Source of the DNA: Metabacillus kandeliae
Lineage (GTDB): Bacteria; Bacillota; Bacilli; Bacillales; Bacillaceae
Length of the DNA: 64,000 bases
Direction: 5' to 3'
Assembly: GCF_021166585.1 (NCBI RefSeq)
Contig: NZ_JAJOZE010000005.1
Location: 124,001-188,000 of the forward strand
Shown: in pieces, positions 52,200-61,900 of the stretch
How positions within the stretch are numbered: the stretch's first letter is position 1
Layout of the letters: each line of letters starts with the position of its first letter
Program-made: the position numbers and the translations under genes
Notes under the pieces: generated by a model
What the model was told of the DNA's origin: nothing
Databases searched by the model: none
Seen by the model: the letters and a program-made list of their open reading frames with translations, nothing else

Positions 52200-52411
52200 T
52201 TTTGGCCAGTAAAAGCATAAAAGCTTTTGGCGGGCATATTCATCCAATTTTCTGTATAATACAATAGAAGAGGTTTCCTCCTTTTTTACCGCATTTAGAT
52301 TGCTTCAGCAAATTATCCGCATGGCTAGTGCCCCGCAGCAGGCACTGAATTTTTGCCTATCCTATGAGTAAAAATGGGCTTTAGCCCACAAGATAAACAA
52401 AAGAGAGGGGA

Positions 52412-53311
52412 ATGAGTTTGGAAGAAATGACACAATTGGCTGGGCAGAAAATCCAGCACCGCCAGCTCACAAAGCTGGGTCTTTTCAGAAGATTTATCTT
52501 CTTAACCATCGGCGCTGTCCTCATGGGCGTCGGTCTTGAAATCTTTCTAATCCCGAATAGAGTCATCGACGGCGGGATTACAGGCATCTCGATTATGCTG
52601 TCTCATCTGACTGGATGGTCGCTCGGTATTTTCCTGTTTGTATTGAATTTGCCGTTTTTCTTTATGGGCTATAAGCAAATTGGGAAAACCTTTGCCTTCT
52701 CTACTCTTTACGGCATTATCGTTTTATCGATCACAACATCTTACCTGCATCCTATTCCAAGCCTGACACATGATGTCCTGCTTGCCACTGTATTCGGAGG
52801 CATCACCATCGGCGTCGGCGTCGGTATCGTTATCAGGATTGGGGGTTCCCTTGATGGAACTGAGATCCTCTCCATTTTGGTCAATCAGAAAATACCGTTT
52901 TCTGTTGGCGAAACGATTATGTTTCTGAATCTGTTTATTTTAGGATCAGCAGGCTTTGTGTATGGATGGGATCGCGCCATGTATTCCCTGATCGCTTACT
53001 TCATTGCCTACAAAACCATTGACGTGGTTATACAGGGGCTTGATGAATCAAAGTCCGCCTGGATTATTAGCGAAAACTATCGGGAAATAGGTGATGCGAT
53101 CCTCGCCCGCCTCGGCAGGGGTGTAACCTACCTGAACGGCGAAGGCGCCTATACAGGTGACGACAAGAGAGTCATCTTTGTCGTGATTACCCGCCTTGAG
53201 GAAGCAAAACTAAAATCAATCTTAGAAGATCATGACCCGCAGGCATTTCTTGCCATTGGCGGTGTCCACGAAGTGCGCGGAGGAAGATTTAAAAAGAAGG
53301 ATATTCACTAA
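52412..53311 (+). CDS. YitT family membrane protein (DUF161-DUF2179)
   Basis: A 299-residue protein. Five to six helices (residues 25-210) carry the signature IFLIPNRVIDGGITGISIML, typical of YitT proteins; a cytoplasmic DUF2179 domain (about 220-290) follows with YREIGDAILARLGRGVTYLNGEGAYTG. Function is unknown; members are frequent in Bacilli. ATG 52412 is very close to AGAGGGG, so the TTG at 52418 may be the real start. Upstream, AGTGCC/GGCACT and TGGGCT/AGCCCA hairpins (52328-52388) are unexplained leader structures. Confidence 0.85.
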   Translation: MSLEEMTQLAGQKIQHRQLTKLGLFRRFIFLTIGAVLMGVGLEIFLIPNRVIDGGITGISIMLSHLTGWSLGIFLFVLNLPFFFMGYKQIGKTFAFSTLYGIIVLSITTSYLHPIPSLTHDVLLATVFGGITIGVGVGIVIRIGGSLDGTEILSILVNQKIPFSVGETIMFLNLFILGSAGFVYGWDRAMYSLIAYFIAYKTIDVVIQGLDESKSAWIISENYREIGDAILARLGRGVTYLNGEGAYTGDDKRVIFVVITRLEEAKLKSILEDHDPQAFLAIGGVHEVRGGRFKKKDIH

Positions 53312-53346
53312 AATTCGCCAGAAACCTCATAAAGTGCTGCCGAATG

Positions 53347-53381
53347 GAAGACACTCCTCTTATAACGAGTGTCTTCTTTTG
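53347..53381 (+). terminator. Terminator of the YitT gene
   Basis: A perfect GAAGACACTC / GAGTGTCTTC stem followed by TTTT. Confidence 0.85.
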
Positions 53382-53442
53382 CATGAACAGCAGACAAGCA
53401 GGTATACTTTTTAAAAATAAATGGTGGAAAGGAAGCTGTGAA

Positions 53443-54234
53443 ATGGATTTAAAACTTCAGGGAAAAACAGCCTTAATCACAGGTTCAACGGCTGGTATTG
53501 GAAAAGGAATTGCTGAGGAGCTTCTGAAGGAAGGAGCACACGTCATTGTGAACGGCCGGTCTGGCAAGCGGGTTGATCAAACAGTGAGTGATCTTACGCA
53601 TTTGGGAAAAGTATATGGCATAGCAGCGGACTTATCCAAGCCGGATGGCAGCCAAAACCTGATTAAACAAGCGGAAGAGATTGCTGAAATTGATATTTTA
53701 ATTAACAACCTGGCTTTTTTTGAAGTAAAAGCATTTGAAGAAGTAACAGACGAGGAATGGGAAGACTATTTCCAAGTGAATATCATGAGCGCTGTCAGAA
53801 TGAGCAGGCATTTCCTCCCGAAAATGATCAAGCGGAACAACGGCAGGCTTTTAAACATCGCCAGTGAAGCGGGAATAAAGCCGGTGCCGTCCATGATCCC
53901 TTACTCCATGACAAAAACTTCGCTAATCAGTCTTTCAAGAGGCCTTGCTGAGCTTACAAAAGGGACAAAGGTAACCGTCAATGCCGTTCTCCCTGGTCCG
54001 ACCTGGACAGAAGGCGTTGAAAACTTCTTAAAAGGAGCGGCACAGGCCGAAAACAAGGATTTGGAGTCCTATACAATGGATTATTTCAAAGAAAACGAAC
54101 CTTCCTCCTTGATTCAGCGTTTTGCTACGATTGAAGAAGTCGCATCAACCGTGGCTTTTCTTGCGTCAGAAAAAGCTTCTGCCATTAACGGCACTTCTCA
54201 AAGAGTGGAAGGCGGCATCATCCGTTCGATCTAA
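53443..54234 (+). CDS. Short-chain dehydrogenase/reductase
   Basis: Classical SDR of 263 residues. The cofactor loop TGSTAGIGKGIAEELL (about 12-27), NNLAFFE instead of the usual NNAG, catalytic serine in NIASEAG, YSMTK with catalytic Tyr and Lys, and LPGPTWTEG follow the canonical order. Substrate unknown; NAD(P) preference is not decided by sequence. ATG 53443 follows GGAAAGGAAGCTGTGAA; the longer frame start at 53344 runs into the terminator. Confidence 0.85.
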   Translation: MDLKLQGKTALITGSTAGIGKGIAEELLKEGAHVIVNGRSGKRVDQTVSDLTHLGKVYGIAADLSKPDGSQNLIKQAEEIAEIDILINNLAFFEVKAFEEVTDEEWEDYFQVNIMSAVRMSRHFLPKMIKRNNGRLLNIASEAGIKPVPSMIPYSMTKTSLISLSRGLAELTKGTKVTVNAVLPGPTWTEGVENFLKGAAQAENKDLESYTMDYFKENEPSSLIQRFATIEEVASTVAFLASEKASAINGTSQRVEGGIIRSI

Positions 54235-54244
54235 CAGAAATGGG

Positions 54245-54296
54245 TTGCACAAATTGGCTATCCCTGTAATACTATATATGAACATATATTCATATA
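54245..54296 (+). promoter_or_regulatory. CzrA operator and promoter of czcD
   Basis: An imperfect palindrome at 54275-54296 (arms TATATGAA and TTCATATA) resembles the CzrA box. TTGCAC (54245-54250), 16 bases, TAATAC (54267-54272) is a plausible promoter just upstream. Confidence 0.65.
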
Positions 54297-54308
54297 AGGG
54301 GTGATTGC

Positions 54309-55214
54309 GTGGGACATTCACATGACCACCACCATCACGGACATTCAGCAAATAAGAAAGCTTTATTCAGCGCTTTTATTCTGATCTTTTTGTTTATGAT
54401 CGTCGAAGTAATCGGGGGATTTATGACAAACAGCCTTGCTCTCTTGTCTGACGCAGGGCACATGCTGAGCGATGCTGCTGCACTCGGCTTAAGTGTGCTA
54501 GCTCTCATATTTGGACAAAAAGGCACATCCAGCCGGAAAACATACGGCTACAAGCGCTTTGAAATACTGGCAGCATTCATCAACGGCCTTGCCCTGATCG
54601 TGATTTCCCTTATTATTTTCTGGGAAGCCTATCAGCGTCTGCTGTCACCGCCTGAAGTCATCAGCAAAGGGATGCTTCTCATTTCCATTATCGGACTGCT
54701 CGTCAACATCGCAGCAGCCTATATTTTAATGAAAGGCGATAAGGACCATAACCTAAACGTAAAAAGTGCGTTCCTGCATGTGCTTGGCGACATGCTCGGC
54801 TCAGTCGGCGCGATTATCGCGGCACTTTTGATCATGTTTCTCGGCTGGTCGCTTGCCGATCCCATTGCGAGCATCATTGTTGCCATTCTGGTTTTAATCA
54901 GCGGATACAGAGTGACAATGGACAGCATTCACATTCTGATGGAAGGCGTGCCGCCGGACATCGACGTCGAAAAAGTGAAGAGAACCATTTTGAAAATCAC
55001 AGGCATCAAAGAAGTGCACGATCTTCATGTCTGGTCCATCACTTCAGACTTTCCGGCCCTAAGCTGTCATGTGGTGGCTGAAAATGAAAATGGCCATCAA
55101 CAGCTTTTGGAAAGCATTAAAAAAGCATTGCATGACGAATTCCATTTGGAGCACACGACCATTCAGGTTGATTTAAAAGGTGAGCCTTGCTGTGAGAATG
55201 TGCATTGTAATTGA
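54309..55214 (+). CDS. czcD: Zinc/cobalt cation diffusion facilitator CzcD
   Basis: A 301-residue CDF exporter with six helices. The His-rich start (GHSHDHHHHGHS) and the transport-site motif ALLSDAGHMLSDAAALGLSV (HxxxD in helix 2) and HVLGDMLGSVGAI in helix 5 identify the zinc CDF group. The C-terminal cytoplasmic domain ends with EPCCENVHC. GTG start at 54309 follows AAGGGGTGATTGC. A CzrA-type box precedes it, and czrA lies convergently just downstream. It antiports Zn2+/Co2+/Cd2+ for H+ or K+. Confidence 0.93.
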   Translation: MGHSHDHHHHGHSANKKALFSAFILIFLFMIVEVIGGFMTNSLALLSDAGHMLSDAAALGLSVLALIFGQKGTSSRKTYGYKRFEILAAFINGLALIVISLIIFWEAYQRLLSPPEVISKGMLLISIIGLLVNIAAAYILMKGDKDHNLNVKSAFLHVLGDMLGSVGAIIAALLIMFLGWSLADPIASIIVAILVLISGYRVTMDSIHILMEGVPPDIDVEKVKRTILKITGIKEVHDLHVWSITSDFPALSCHVVAENENGHQQLLESIKKALHDEFHLEHTTIQVDLKGEPCCENVHCN

Positions 55215-55240
55215 GTCCTCTTTTTTGAGGGCTCTTTTGT
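55213..55240 (+). terminator. Terminator of czcD
   Basis: A GAGTCCTC / GAGGGCTC stem (one mismatch) with TTTT, right after the stop codon. Confidence 0.7.
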
Positions 55241-55314
55241 TTTTAACTTTTATGGTTTTACTGCTTGAATCGCCCTCTCCCCTACTGCTTTACAGCAGAA
55301 AAGGAAGGGCCAAA

Positions 55315-55632
55315 TCAAGTATGCCGCGCATGATCAATCGACATCTTCAGCAAATCAATCACATGCTCATCATCATGCGAATAATAAATCGTGGTGCCTT
55401 CTCTCCGCGACTTAACAAGCCGTAAATTTTTCAAAAAACGGAGCTGGTGCGAAACGGTTGTCTGCAGAAGGGCGAGCCGTTCTGCGATGTCGTTTACCGA
55501 GTGTTCGCCGTCAAAGAGAAGGTGGAGGATCCGCAGTCTTGTTGGCTCGGATAGAGCTTTAAAGGTTTGGGAAACAATAAAAAGAGTTTCTTCATCCAGT
55601 TCTGCATCATGCTGATATTCTTGTTCATCCAT
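55315..55632 (-). CDS. czrA: Zinc/cobalt sensor repressor CzrA
   Basis: A 105-residue ArsR/SmtB regulator. The alpha-5 metal site is complete: Asp88 and His90 (HDDEH) plus His101 and His104 (IDHARH), in the CzrA spacing D-x-H-x10-H-x2-H. The recognition helix is [21 protein letters not shown] 55632 is chosen because AAGGTGATG lies 8 bases upstream; 55704 has no site. A TATAAT -10 lies upstream (55666-55671, minus strand). It should derepress czcD when Zn or Co binds. Confidence 0.92.
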   Translation of the reverse strand: MDEQEYQHDAELDEETLFIVSQTFKALSEPTRLRILHLLFDGEHSVNDIAERLALLQTTVSHQLRFLKNLRLVKSRREGTTIYYSHDDEHVIDLLKMSIDHARHT

Positions 55633-55865
55633 ACCAATCATCACCTTGTGTACAGTTTTATCTCTATTATAAGGAAGAGGAACCGAAAATCCTAACTGAA
55701 GCACTGGCGGGAAAGTTTCCCAAGTTCAAATCTTTTTAGTTATTGTAAAAAAGTTAGCTGCTGGTCAAAACCCTTGGTGTGCTCAACAATCTTGCTCTAG
55801 ACCCACTAGGAATTCGTCTGATAAGATAGCAAAGTATTTTATAGTGAGATGGAGTCGGTTAAATC

Positions 55866-56750
55866 ATGAGGGAAAGTATCGCACGAAAAATTGCCATCAT
55901 CAGCTTGATTGCCAATATTATTTTAACTGCGGGAAAAGTGATCGTAGGCTGGTTTGGGCATTCAGATGCCGTATTTGCAGATGGTATTCACAGTGCAGCC
56001 GATGTTGTGGCATCCTTAATCGTTCTTTTGGTTATTCGAATAGCGAATAAGCCGGCTGATGCCGAGCATCCATACGGGCACGGCAAAGCAGAGGTTGTCG
56101 TTTCAGGGGCAGTAGGACTATTATTATTTTTCATTTCGATCTATATCGTTTATGAAGGAGTTTCTGGCTTTTTTCATCCTGTTGAATCGCCAAGCCTTCT
56201 GGCAATGGGAGTGGCCCTCTTTTCTTATGTGTCAAAAGAAATCCTGTACCGCACATCCATTAAGGTGGCAAAAGAGCAGAACAGCAAGGCGATTGAAGCC
56301 GTTGCATTTGATCACAAGGCAGATATTGTGGCATCCATTGCAGCGGCGATAGGGGTCCTCGTATCCATCATTGGAGATAAGCTTAACATTCCTATTCTTC
56401 TCTACGGAGACAAAGTGGCGAGTATTTTCGTCGCCTACCTCATTTTTAAAATTTCCAAGGAAATGCTTTCAGAAGCATTTGATATCCTGCTTGAACGGAA
56501 TATTGACGTTGAAACCATTGCCCATTACAAAGATGTGATTCACACCTTTCCAGAAGTAAAGCGGATTGACAGAATACGGGCAAGGGAGCATGGCCATTAC
56601 GTGCTTGTTGATCTCCGCATTTCAATTGATCATGATAAGACCATCAAAGAAGGCCATGATCTTACAAGAGAAATAAAGACGATGCTGATGAAAGAATATG
56701 ATAACATCGATGAAGTACTGATTCATTTAAACCCGTATTTTTCAGAATAA
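55866..56750 (+). CDS. Cation diffusion facilitator (FieF/MneS type)
   Basis: A 294-residue CDF exporter. Helix 2 carries AVFADGIHSAADVVASLIV and helix 5 AVAFDHKADIVASIAAA, with Asp-Asp-type metal-site residues (DGxHS, DHxxD) of the Mn/Fe CDF subgroup. ADAEHPYGHGKAE is the family loop. The C-terminal cytoplasmic domain ends IDEVLIHLNPYF. It differs from the His-rich czcD type and most likely exports Mn2+ or Fe2+, though this is inferred. ATG 55866 follows GATGGAGTCGGTTAAATC. Confidence 0.85.
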   Translation: MRESIARKIAIISLIANIILTAGKVIVGWFGHSDAVFADGIHSAADVVASLIVLLVIRIANKPADAEHPYGHGKAEVVVSGAVGLLLFFISIYIVYEGVSGFFHPVESPSLLAMGVALFSYVSKEILYRTSIKVAKEQNSKAIEAVAFDHKADIVASIAAAIGVLVSIIGDKLNIPILLYGDKVASIFVAYLIFKISKEMLSEAFDILLERNIDVETIAHYKDVIHTFPEVKRIDRIRAREHGHYVLVDLRISIDHDKTIKEGHDLTREIKTMLMKEYDNIDEVLIHLNPYFSE

Positions 56751-56754
56751 GCTG

Positions 56755-56777
56755 CACCCATGTTTGGGTGTTTTTTT
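56755..56777 (+). terminator. Terminator of the second CDF gene
   Basis: A CACCCA / TGGGTG stem and seven T, starting 5 bases after the stop codon. Confidence 0.85.
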
Positions 56778-56789
56778 GTGTTAGCCTGC

Positions 56790-56967
56790 GTTAAATAAGA
56801 ATGCTGATTTTTATACACCTGTTGATTGGAGTGGCAGGCGGGAGACTCCTGCTGGAACAGCGGGACAGGTGAGACCCCGCAGGCGCGAAGCGGCGAGGAG
56901 GCTCAGCGCCCGCCCCGCGGAAAGCGGACGCCTGAAACGGAAATCAACAGCCAATTTAACAGAGCCT
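56790..56967. repeat. Large GC-rich intergenic repeat, copy 2 (inverted)
   Basis: The reverse complement of 28454-28632, including ACACCTGTTGAT, the GC-rich centre (CCGCCCCGCGGAAAGCGGAC) and AAATCAACAGCCAA. It falls between the CDF terminator and the ribosome binding site of the gene at 56987. Confidence 0.88.
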
Positions 56968-56986
56968 AATGTTAAGGAGGGCAGCC

Positions 56987-57343
56987 ATGATACCAGAGAC
57001 GTTAAGGCTCAAAGGATTTACGAAGGCAAACCGCTACGAAATGATTGATTATGCCGTCAGCTCGATTACAAAAAGCAGCGGCTGGGTCATCAATCACACG
57101 ATGTATGCCAATAAAATGATTGTCATTAACTTTGAGCTTGAGGCGAAAGGAGCCAGAAAACTCATAGATTTGCTGAACAGGAATGGGATGGTGCTGTTTG
57201 ATGACAGCATCAGGCTTGCGGATGATTTTCCCGAGGTGCTGGACGCGGCGGATGAAGTAAGGGAAATCCAAGGGTCGGTTAATATTACGTTTATTAATGA
57301 TGATCCGGCTGTTAAAATGGCGGTTCCGCCTATTCCGGGATGA
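56987..57343 (+). CDS. Hypothetical 118-residue protein
   Basis: A 118-residue soluble protein with an alternating strand/helix pattern (NRYEMIDYAVSSITKSSGWVINHTMYANKMIVINFELEAKGARKLIDLLNRNGMVLFDD), suggesting an alpha/beta ACT-like or ferredoxin-like fold. ATG 56987 follows AAGGAGGGCAGCC. The gene is framed by the large repeat and a terminator. I do not recognise a family. Confidence 0.62.
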   Translation: MIPETLRLKGFTKANRYEMIDYAVSSITKSSGWVINHTMYANKMIVINFELEAKGARKLIDLLNRNGMVLFDDSIRLADDFPEVLDAADEVREIQGSVNITFINDDPAVKMAVPPIPG

Positions 57344-57410
57344 ACGGTTATAGTGAAGTGGAAGGTTAGACGGGATTGTCTTCAAGCAGTTTCACCAAAT
57401 CAATAGTATG

Positions 57411-57439
57411 AAAAATGCACTCAACTAGGGTGCATTTTT
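57411..57439 (+). terminator. Terminator after the 118-residue gene
   Basis: A perfect AAAAATGCAC / GTGCATTTTT stem about 70 bp after the stop codon. Confidence 0.85.
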
Positions 57440-57447
57440 ATGTAAAG

Positions 57448-57619
57448 CCCTTGCCATATCCACCACGGAGTCCTCGAGTCGAGAAATTCCCAACATATTA
57501 CTCTTACTAACCTAAACTTTGGAAATGTGCTTTAGTTGAAATATACAAAATAACAAAAAATAGGGGGGATTTATGGATAATTCCAGAGTGTGATGAAAGT
57601 ATTTGAAGGGGATGGGAAA
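57448..57619 (+). pseudogene. Remnant copy of the 5' end of the downstream ABC transporter gene
   Basis: This segment repeats the promoter-leader and first codons found at 58166-58331. Shared pieces include CCCTTGCCATAT, CCTAAA-TTGGAAAT, GAAATATACA, AATAGGGGGG and a 29-base identity around GTGATGAAAGTATTTGAAGG. Here the coding part is deleted internally and stops after six codons (ATG at 57573). It is the truncated relic of a duplicated ABC ATPase gene start. Confidence 0.82.
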
Positions 57620-57641
57620 GTCTTTTTCAAAAATCGGCTAT

Positions 57642-57884
57642 TTAGGAAAGGAAAAATAGATTAAATAACATACAGGCGCCTACTCCGATCCCTATTGAAA
57701 GCAAGCAAACCAAGACAGCGACGGTTTTATCTCCATGCTTGAATATATAAAAGCTCGTTAAAAAAAAGTAAAGAAAGGTTACAAGCATCAGCAATACGAC
57801 AAAGATACTGTTTGGAAATATCGTCGTTAGATAGACCAGGGCAGCAACCAGGATTACAGCTGCATAATTAAACACTTTATTCAT
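57642..57884 (-). CDS. Small membrane protein
   Basis: An 80-residue protein with three hydrophobic segments (YAAVILVAALVYLTTIF, FVVLLMLVTFLYFFLTSFYIF, VAVLVCLLSIGIGVGACMLF). ATG follows GGAGGGATAAT. It lies between the remnant and the intact ABC transporter start, in reverse orientation, possibly inserted during the duplication. Family not recognised. Confidence 0.65.
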   Translation of the reverse strand: MNKVFNYAAVILVAALVYLTTIFPNSIFVVLLMLVTFLYFFLTSFYIFKHGDKTVAVLVCLLSIGIGVGACMLFNLFFLS

Positions 57885-58165
57885 ATTATCCCTCCTTTTT
57901 TATTTTATGTTCCCTTCCCGAATCTGTTTGATTCGTAACATTATTAAACCATCTTACTCTGTAAATAATAAGTGTCTTGCTGATCAGCATGACACTTCAG
58001 CTTTTGTCTATTCATCACTTCTTTTAAGATCCGGTAAAAGATCTGTCCAAAGAGATCCGTATCTTAGAAACGGCGTTCATAATTCTTTCCGAATGCAGAG
58101 AAGTGGGGAATTATCACAAAAACCAAACCCTAGTAAACATCGATATGCGAGGTTCGTCTTATCAC
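57885..58165. other. AT-rich spacer, no feature recognised
   Basis: About 280 bases with no ORF supported by a ribosome binding site. Only the right end (58166 on) matches the duplicated leader of the ABC transporter. Confidence 0.5.
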
Positions 58166-58275
58166 CCTTGCCATATTACTTTAAGTAGTTATTTTTTTTA
58201 CAATGGCAAACTCCTAGAAACCTAAATATTGGAAATATGATATAGTCGAAATATACATAAAATAGGGGGGCTTTT

Positions 58276-58971
58276 ATGGATATTTCACTTACATGCAGGA
58301 ATGTGATGAAAGTATTTGAAGGGGATGGGATTAAAACAAATGCCTTGGAAGCCATTCATATCGCATTTCCAAAGGGGGCGTTTGTTTCCATCGCAGGCCC
58401 TTCCGGCTCGGGAAAATCTACATTATTAAGCTTGCTTGGCACTTTGGACAGACCGACTTCCGGTGAAATTTATTTTGGAGAAAAAAATGTGAGCCAGCTT
58501 AAAAGCAGAGAACTTTCCGATTTTCGGTTTCAGCATATCGGATTTATTTTTCAGCAGTTTCATCTTCTGCCAACCTTGACCGCTTTGGAAAATGTGATGT
58601 CGCCACTGATTGGAAGGAAAGGGAGCTATCAAAAGAAGGAGCGGGCAGAGCAATTTTTGGAGCAGGTCGGACTTCGTGACAAGGCGAATGCTCTTCCGTC
58701 CCAGCTTTCCGGCGGTCAGCAGCAGAGGGTGGCGATTGCCAGGGCTTTAATAAATGAACCAAGCTGGCTGCTTGCGGATGAGCCCACAGGCAACCTTGAT
58801 ACGGAAACAGGGGAAGTGATTTTTGAACTTCTTTCAGAGTTAAATCGAAGCAAGGGCTGCGGTGTCATCTTTGTAACTCATGATCCTGCCCTCGCAAATC
58901 GGGCGAAAATCCAAATTAGGATGAAGGATGGAAGGATTATTTCAGAAACACGAGAATCTGCTTATGTTTAA
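58276..58971 (+). CDS. ABC transporter ATPase, MacB/LolD type
   Basis: A 231-residue ATP-binding subunit. Walker A GPSGSGKSTLLSLLG (about 40-54), signature LSGGQQQRVAIARAL, Walker B LLADEPTGNLD, and the H-loop VTHDPAL are all intact. The GTLDRPTSGEIYFGEKNV segment is typical of the MacB/LolD/FtsE-like group paired with FtsX-type permeases. ATG follows TAGGGGGGCTTTT; an extended -10 TGATATAGT lies at 58238-58246. It overlaps the permease by 8 bases. Confidence 0.93.
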   Translation: MDISLTCRNVMKVFEGDGIKTNALEAIHIAFPKGAFVSIAGPSGSGKSTLLSLLGTLDRPTSGEIYFGEKNVSQLKSRELSDFRFQHIGFIFQQFHLLPTLTALENVMSPLIGRKGSYQKKERAEQFLEQVGLRDKANALPSQLSGGQQQRVAIARALINEPSWLLADEPTGNLDTETGEVIFELLSELNRSKGCGVIFVTHDPALANRAKIQIRMKDGRIISETRESAYV

Positions 58972-61900
58972 GTTTATCTGGAATTCCTGGTGGCGCAATA
59001 AGGAGAAATTTATTCTTATGCTGATCGGCGTGTTAATCGTCAGCATTGGCTTAAGCTACCTTGTGGGGGTCTCCCAGGCGAGCAACGGAACAATTGTTGA
59101 CGAGCTTCAAAAGCGCTGGAAATCCTCTTATGACATAGTCGTTCGGCCACAGGACAGCCGCAGTGTGACAGAGGACTTAAAGCTGCTGGAGCCGAATTAC
59201 CTGAGCGGATTAGGAGGAGGAATTTCTCTAAATCAATATGAAAAAATTAAAAACATACCAGATGTTGAAATAGCGGCGCCGATTGCCATGATTGGCTATA
59301 CCTACAATGAAGCGGTAATGGGGAAATTTCTCCCGGAAGAAAACGGTCTCTACCGAATTACGGAAACAGAAACGAATAACACTGGGGCCAGCAAGGAAAA
59401 AATCATTTCCCGTTCCAACTATTTTAAGGTTGGCAGCTGGACGTTCCAGGGCCTGGGGAAAGAATATGGCCTGGTGACGTTCAATGGAGATTTAAACTAC
59501 GGGACGGATTCACTTATTGCGGGAATTGATCCTGAAGCAGAAGCAAAACTTGTAGGAATTGATCAGGCTGTCATTTCTTCAGATACGAGCCGCTTTTTTA
59601 CAAAAGATGATAAAGCAAAGGTCTATAGCAACGATTCATTCAAAGAAACTCTCGCTCCCATTATGCTCAGCGACAGGGAATATGTAGATGGGAAAGTGGC
59701 CTATAAAATCGAAAAGCTGTCACTTCCTTTTAAAAGTTTAAAGGATCAGACAGCGACAATGAAACGAGTCAAACAAAATGGCGGTGCTGCCTTTTTAGAT
59801 AAACAAAAAGGAAAGATAGTTGATCAGCAGTCTTTTACAACAAAGCAGACACAAGAAAAAATCACGCAGAAAATTTTTCAGCCGCAGCAGGAAGATTCAG
59901 ACAACATAGCCCGCGACTCCACCCTATATATTACAAACACGCCTTCTCCGCTTAAATATCGGCCAGTCAGCAGTCCTTTCCGTGACAGGTGGCCATTTGC
60001 CTATGAAGTAGAGCCTTTCAAGCTCCCAACTGGTACAAACTATTATAGGAAGCAGACTTACCGGCCGGTAAATATGCTTGATTTCAAAGATTGGATTCGC
60101 ATTATCCCGCAGGTTAAAGGGGTTTATGATCCTCTTAAACTAAAGATCTCAAAGGACCCGCTTTCTGAGCTCCCAATGGAAACCTATTTCCCAGCTAAAG
60201 CCCAGCAGGTGATGAATCAAAACGGCAAGCCGGTCAATCCTCCGGCAGATATGAAACCGGAAAATAACCAGTACGGCTACTTAACAAGGCCTCCGATGAT
60301 GCTGACTACCCTTGATGCGGCTGCGAAGGTGCTGGGAGATAAGCCGATTGCTGCCATTCGAATCAAGGTAAAAGGAGTCGATCGGATAGATGAAAACAGC
60401 CAGGCGGTTATCCGCAAGGTGGAAAAGGATATCCGGCAGCAAACAGGCTTAATCACCGATGTGACCCTTGGCTCATCGCCGCAGCCTGCACTTACGCATA
60501 TACCGGCCATAAAGGATCGCCAAAGCCCAGGATGGGTGCAGCAGCCTTGGATAAAGATCGGAGCATCGTTCACTATTTTCAAAGAGGCAAAGGTGGGGCT
60601 GACAGCTGTGATCGGCAGCGTCATTCTTGTTGCAATAGTCTACGTGTTCTCATCTAATCTAATTATGATGTATGCAAGGAAAAGAGAGTTTGCGGTTCTT
60701 CTTTCTCTGGGATGGAGGCCTGGTGCACTTTCCAAACTGCTGTTTATTGAATCTACTGTCCTTGGAATCCTTGTTTCCTTAGTCAGCTGGCTCATTCTTG
60801 GTTGGATTTATATGACCCATCACATCGAAACAGATGCGAAAAGAATCATTTTGATAAGTCTTTTCGGACTGTTGATTTACTGGCTTGGCACATTTATTCC
60901 AAGCTTTCTCGTCAGACGAATAAAACCTTATGAGAGTATGAAAGCAGGGGAAATATCAGTTCAGAAGAGGCATTTCCGCGCTCAGTCCATTGTCACATTG
61001 AGCTTGAATTATATGCTTGCGAGATGGAAGAGAAGTGTTTTGTCTATTCTATCCATTGCGATGCCGTCGTCCATGCTTATTTTCTTTCTGTTTATCACCT
61101 TCCGCTTGAAAGGGGTTATGTATACTTCATGGCTTGGCCAATTTGTCTCGATTGAGGCGGGACCGCTTCAGTATTTGGCAATGGGGATTGCCTTTGCCAT
61201 TTCTATTCTCACAACGCTTGAAATCATTTGGCAGAATGTTGTGGAGAGGCAGCCGGAAATCGCTGTAATGAAATCGCTCGGCTGGAGAAACGGAACGGTC
61301 AGAGGCATGATCCTTCTGGAAGGATGCTTAAATGGCTTAGCTGCTGGCATCGTTGGCTTAGCGATCGCTCTTTTCATGATCTGGAAGGTATATGGATCTT
61401 TTCCTGGCCAGGAGCTTCCGCTTTTGTCATTGCTTCTTTTTCTTCCCGTTTTTGTGGGCGTACTTGGAGCTAGTTTTCCTGCAGAAAAGGCAGTGCGAAT
61501 ACAACCGTATCAAGGTATCAGCGGGGGTTACCAGAACTCGGAAAAAACAGAAAAACACTTCAAAATAGTTTTTTCAGCAAGCGGCATTCTTCTGGCAGCC
61601 GGCATTATTTCCTTGCTCGCTGCTGCCATTCCTCATGTGCAAAAATCTAATGAAGGAGTAAGAGCGGGTACGGAAAGCGAAGTGACAAAGGGAAACGTAA
61701 CTGCCACAAACGGTTCGGCTAACAAGAAAAAAGAAACACCGAAAAAGGAAGATGATATTATCCCCTTCAGGGCAGTAAAAACCCTTGAAGAAGAATGGCG
61801 GGAAGGCCCGCTCAGCAAGGCGATCTTAAAAACGTGGAAAACAGTCAATCTGGGAGACAGTGTCGGATATAATCCTGCTGAGTCTTTTGGGAAGAAGGTG

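Noticed and set aside
52220-52411. Riboswitch before the YitT gene
   Set aside because: Two small hairpins are present but no conserved blocks of a known class were found; left as unexplained leader.
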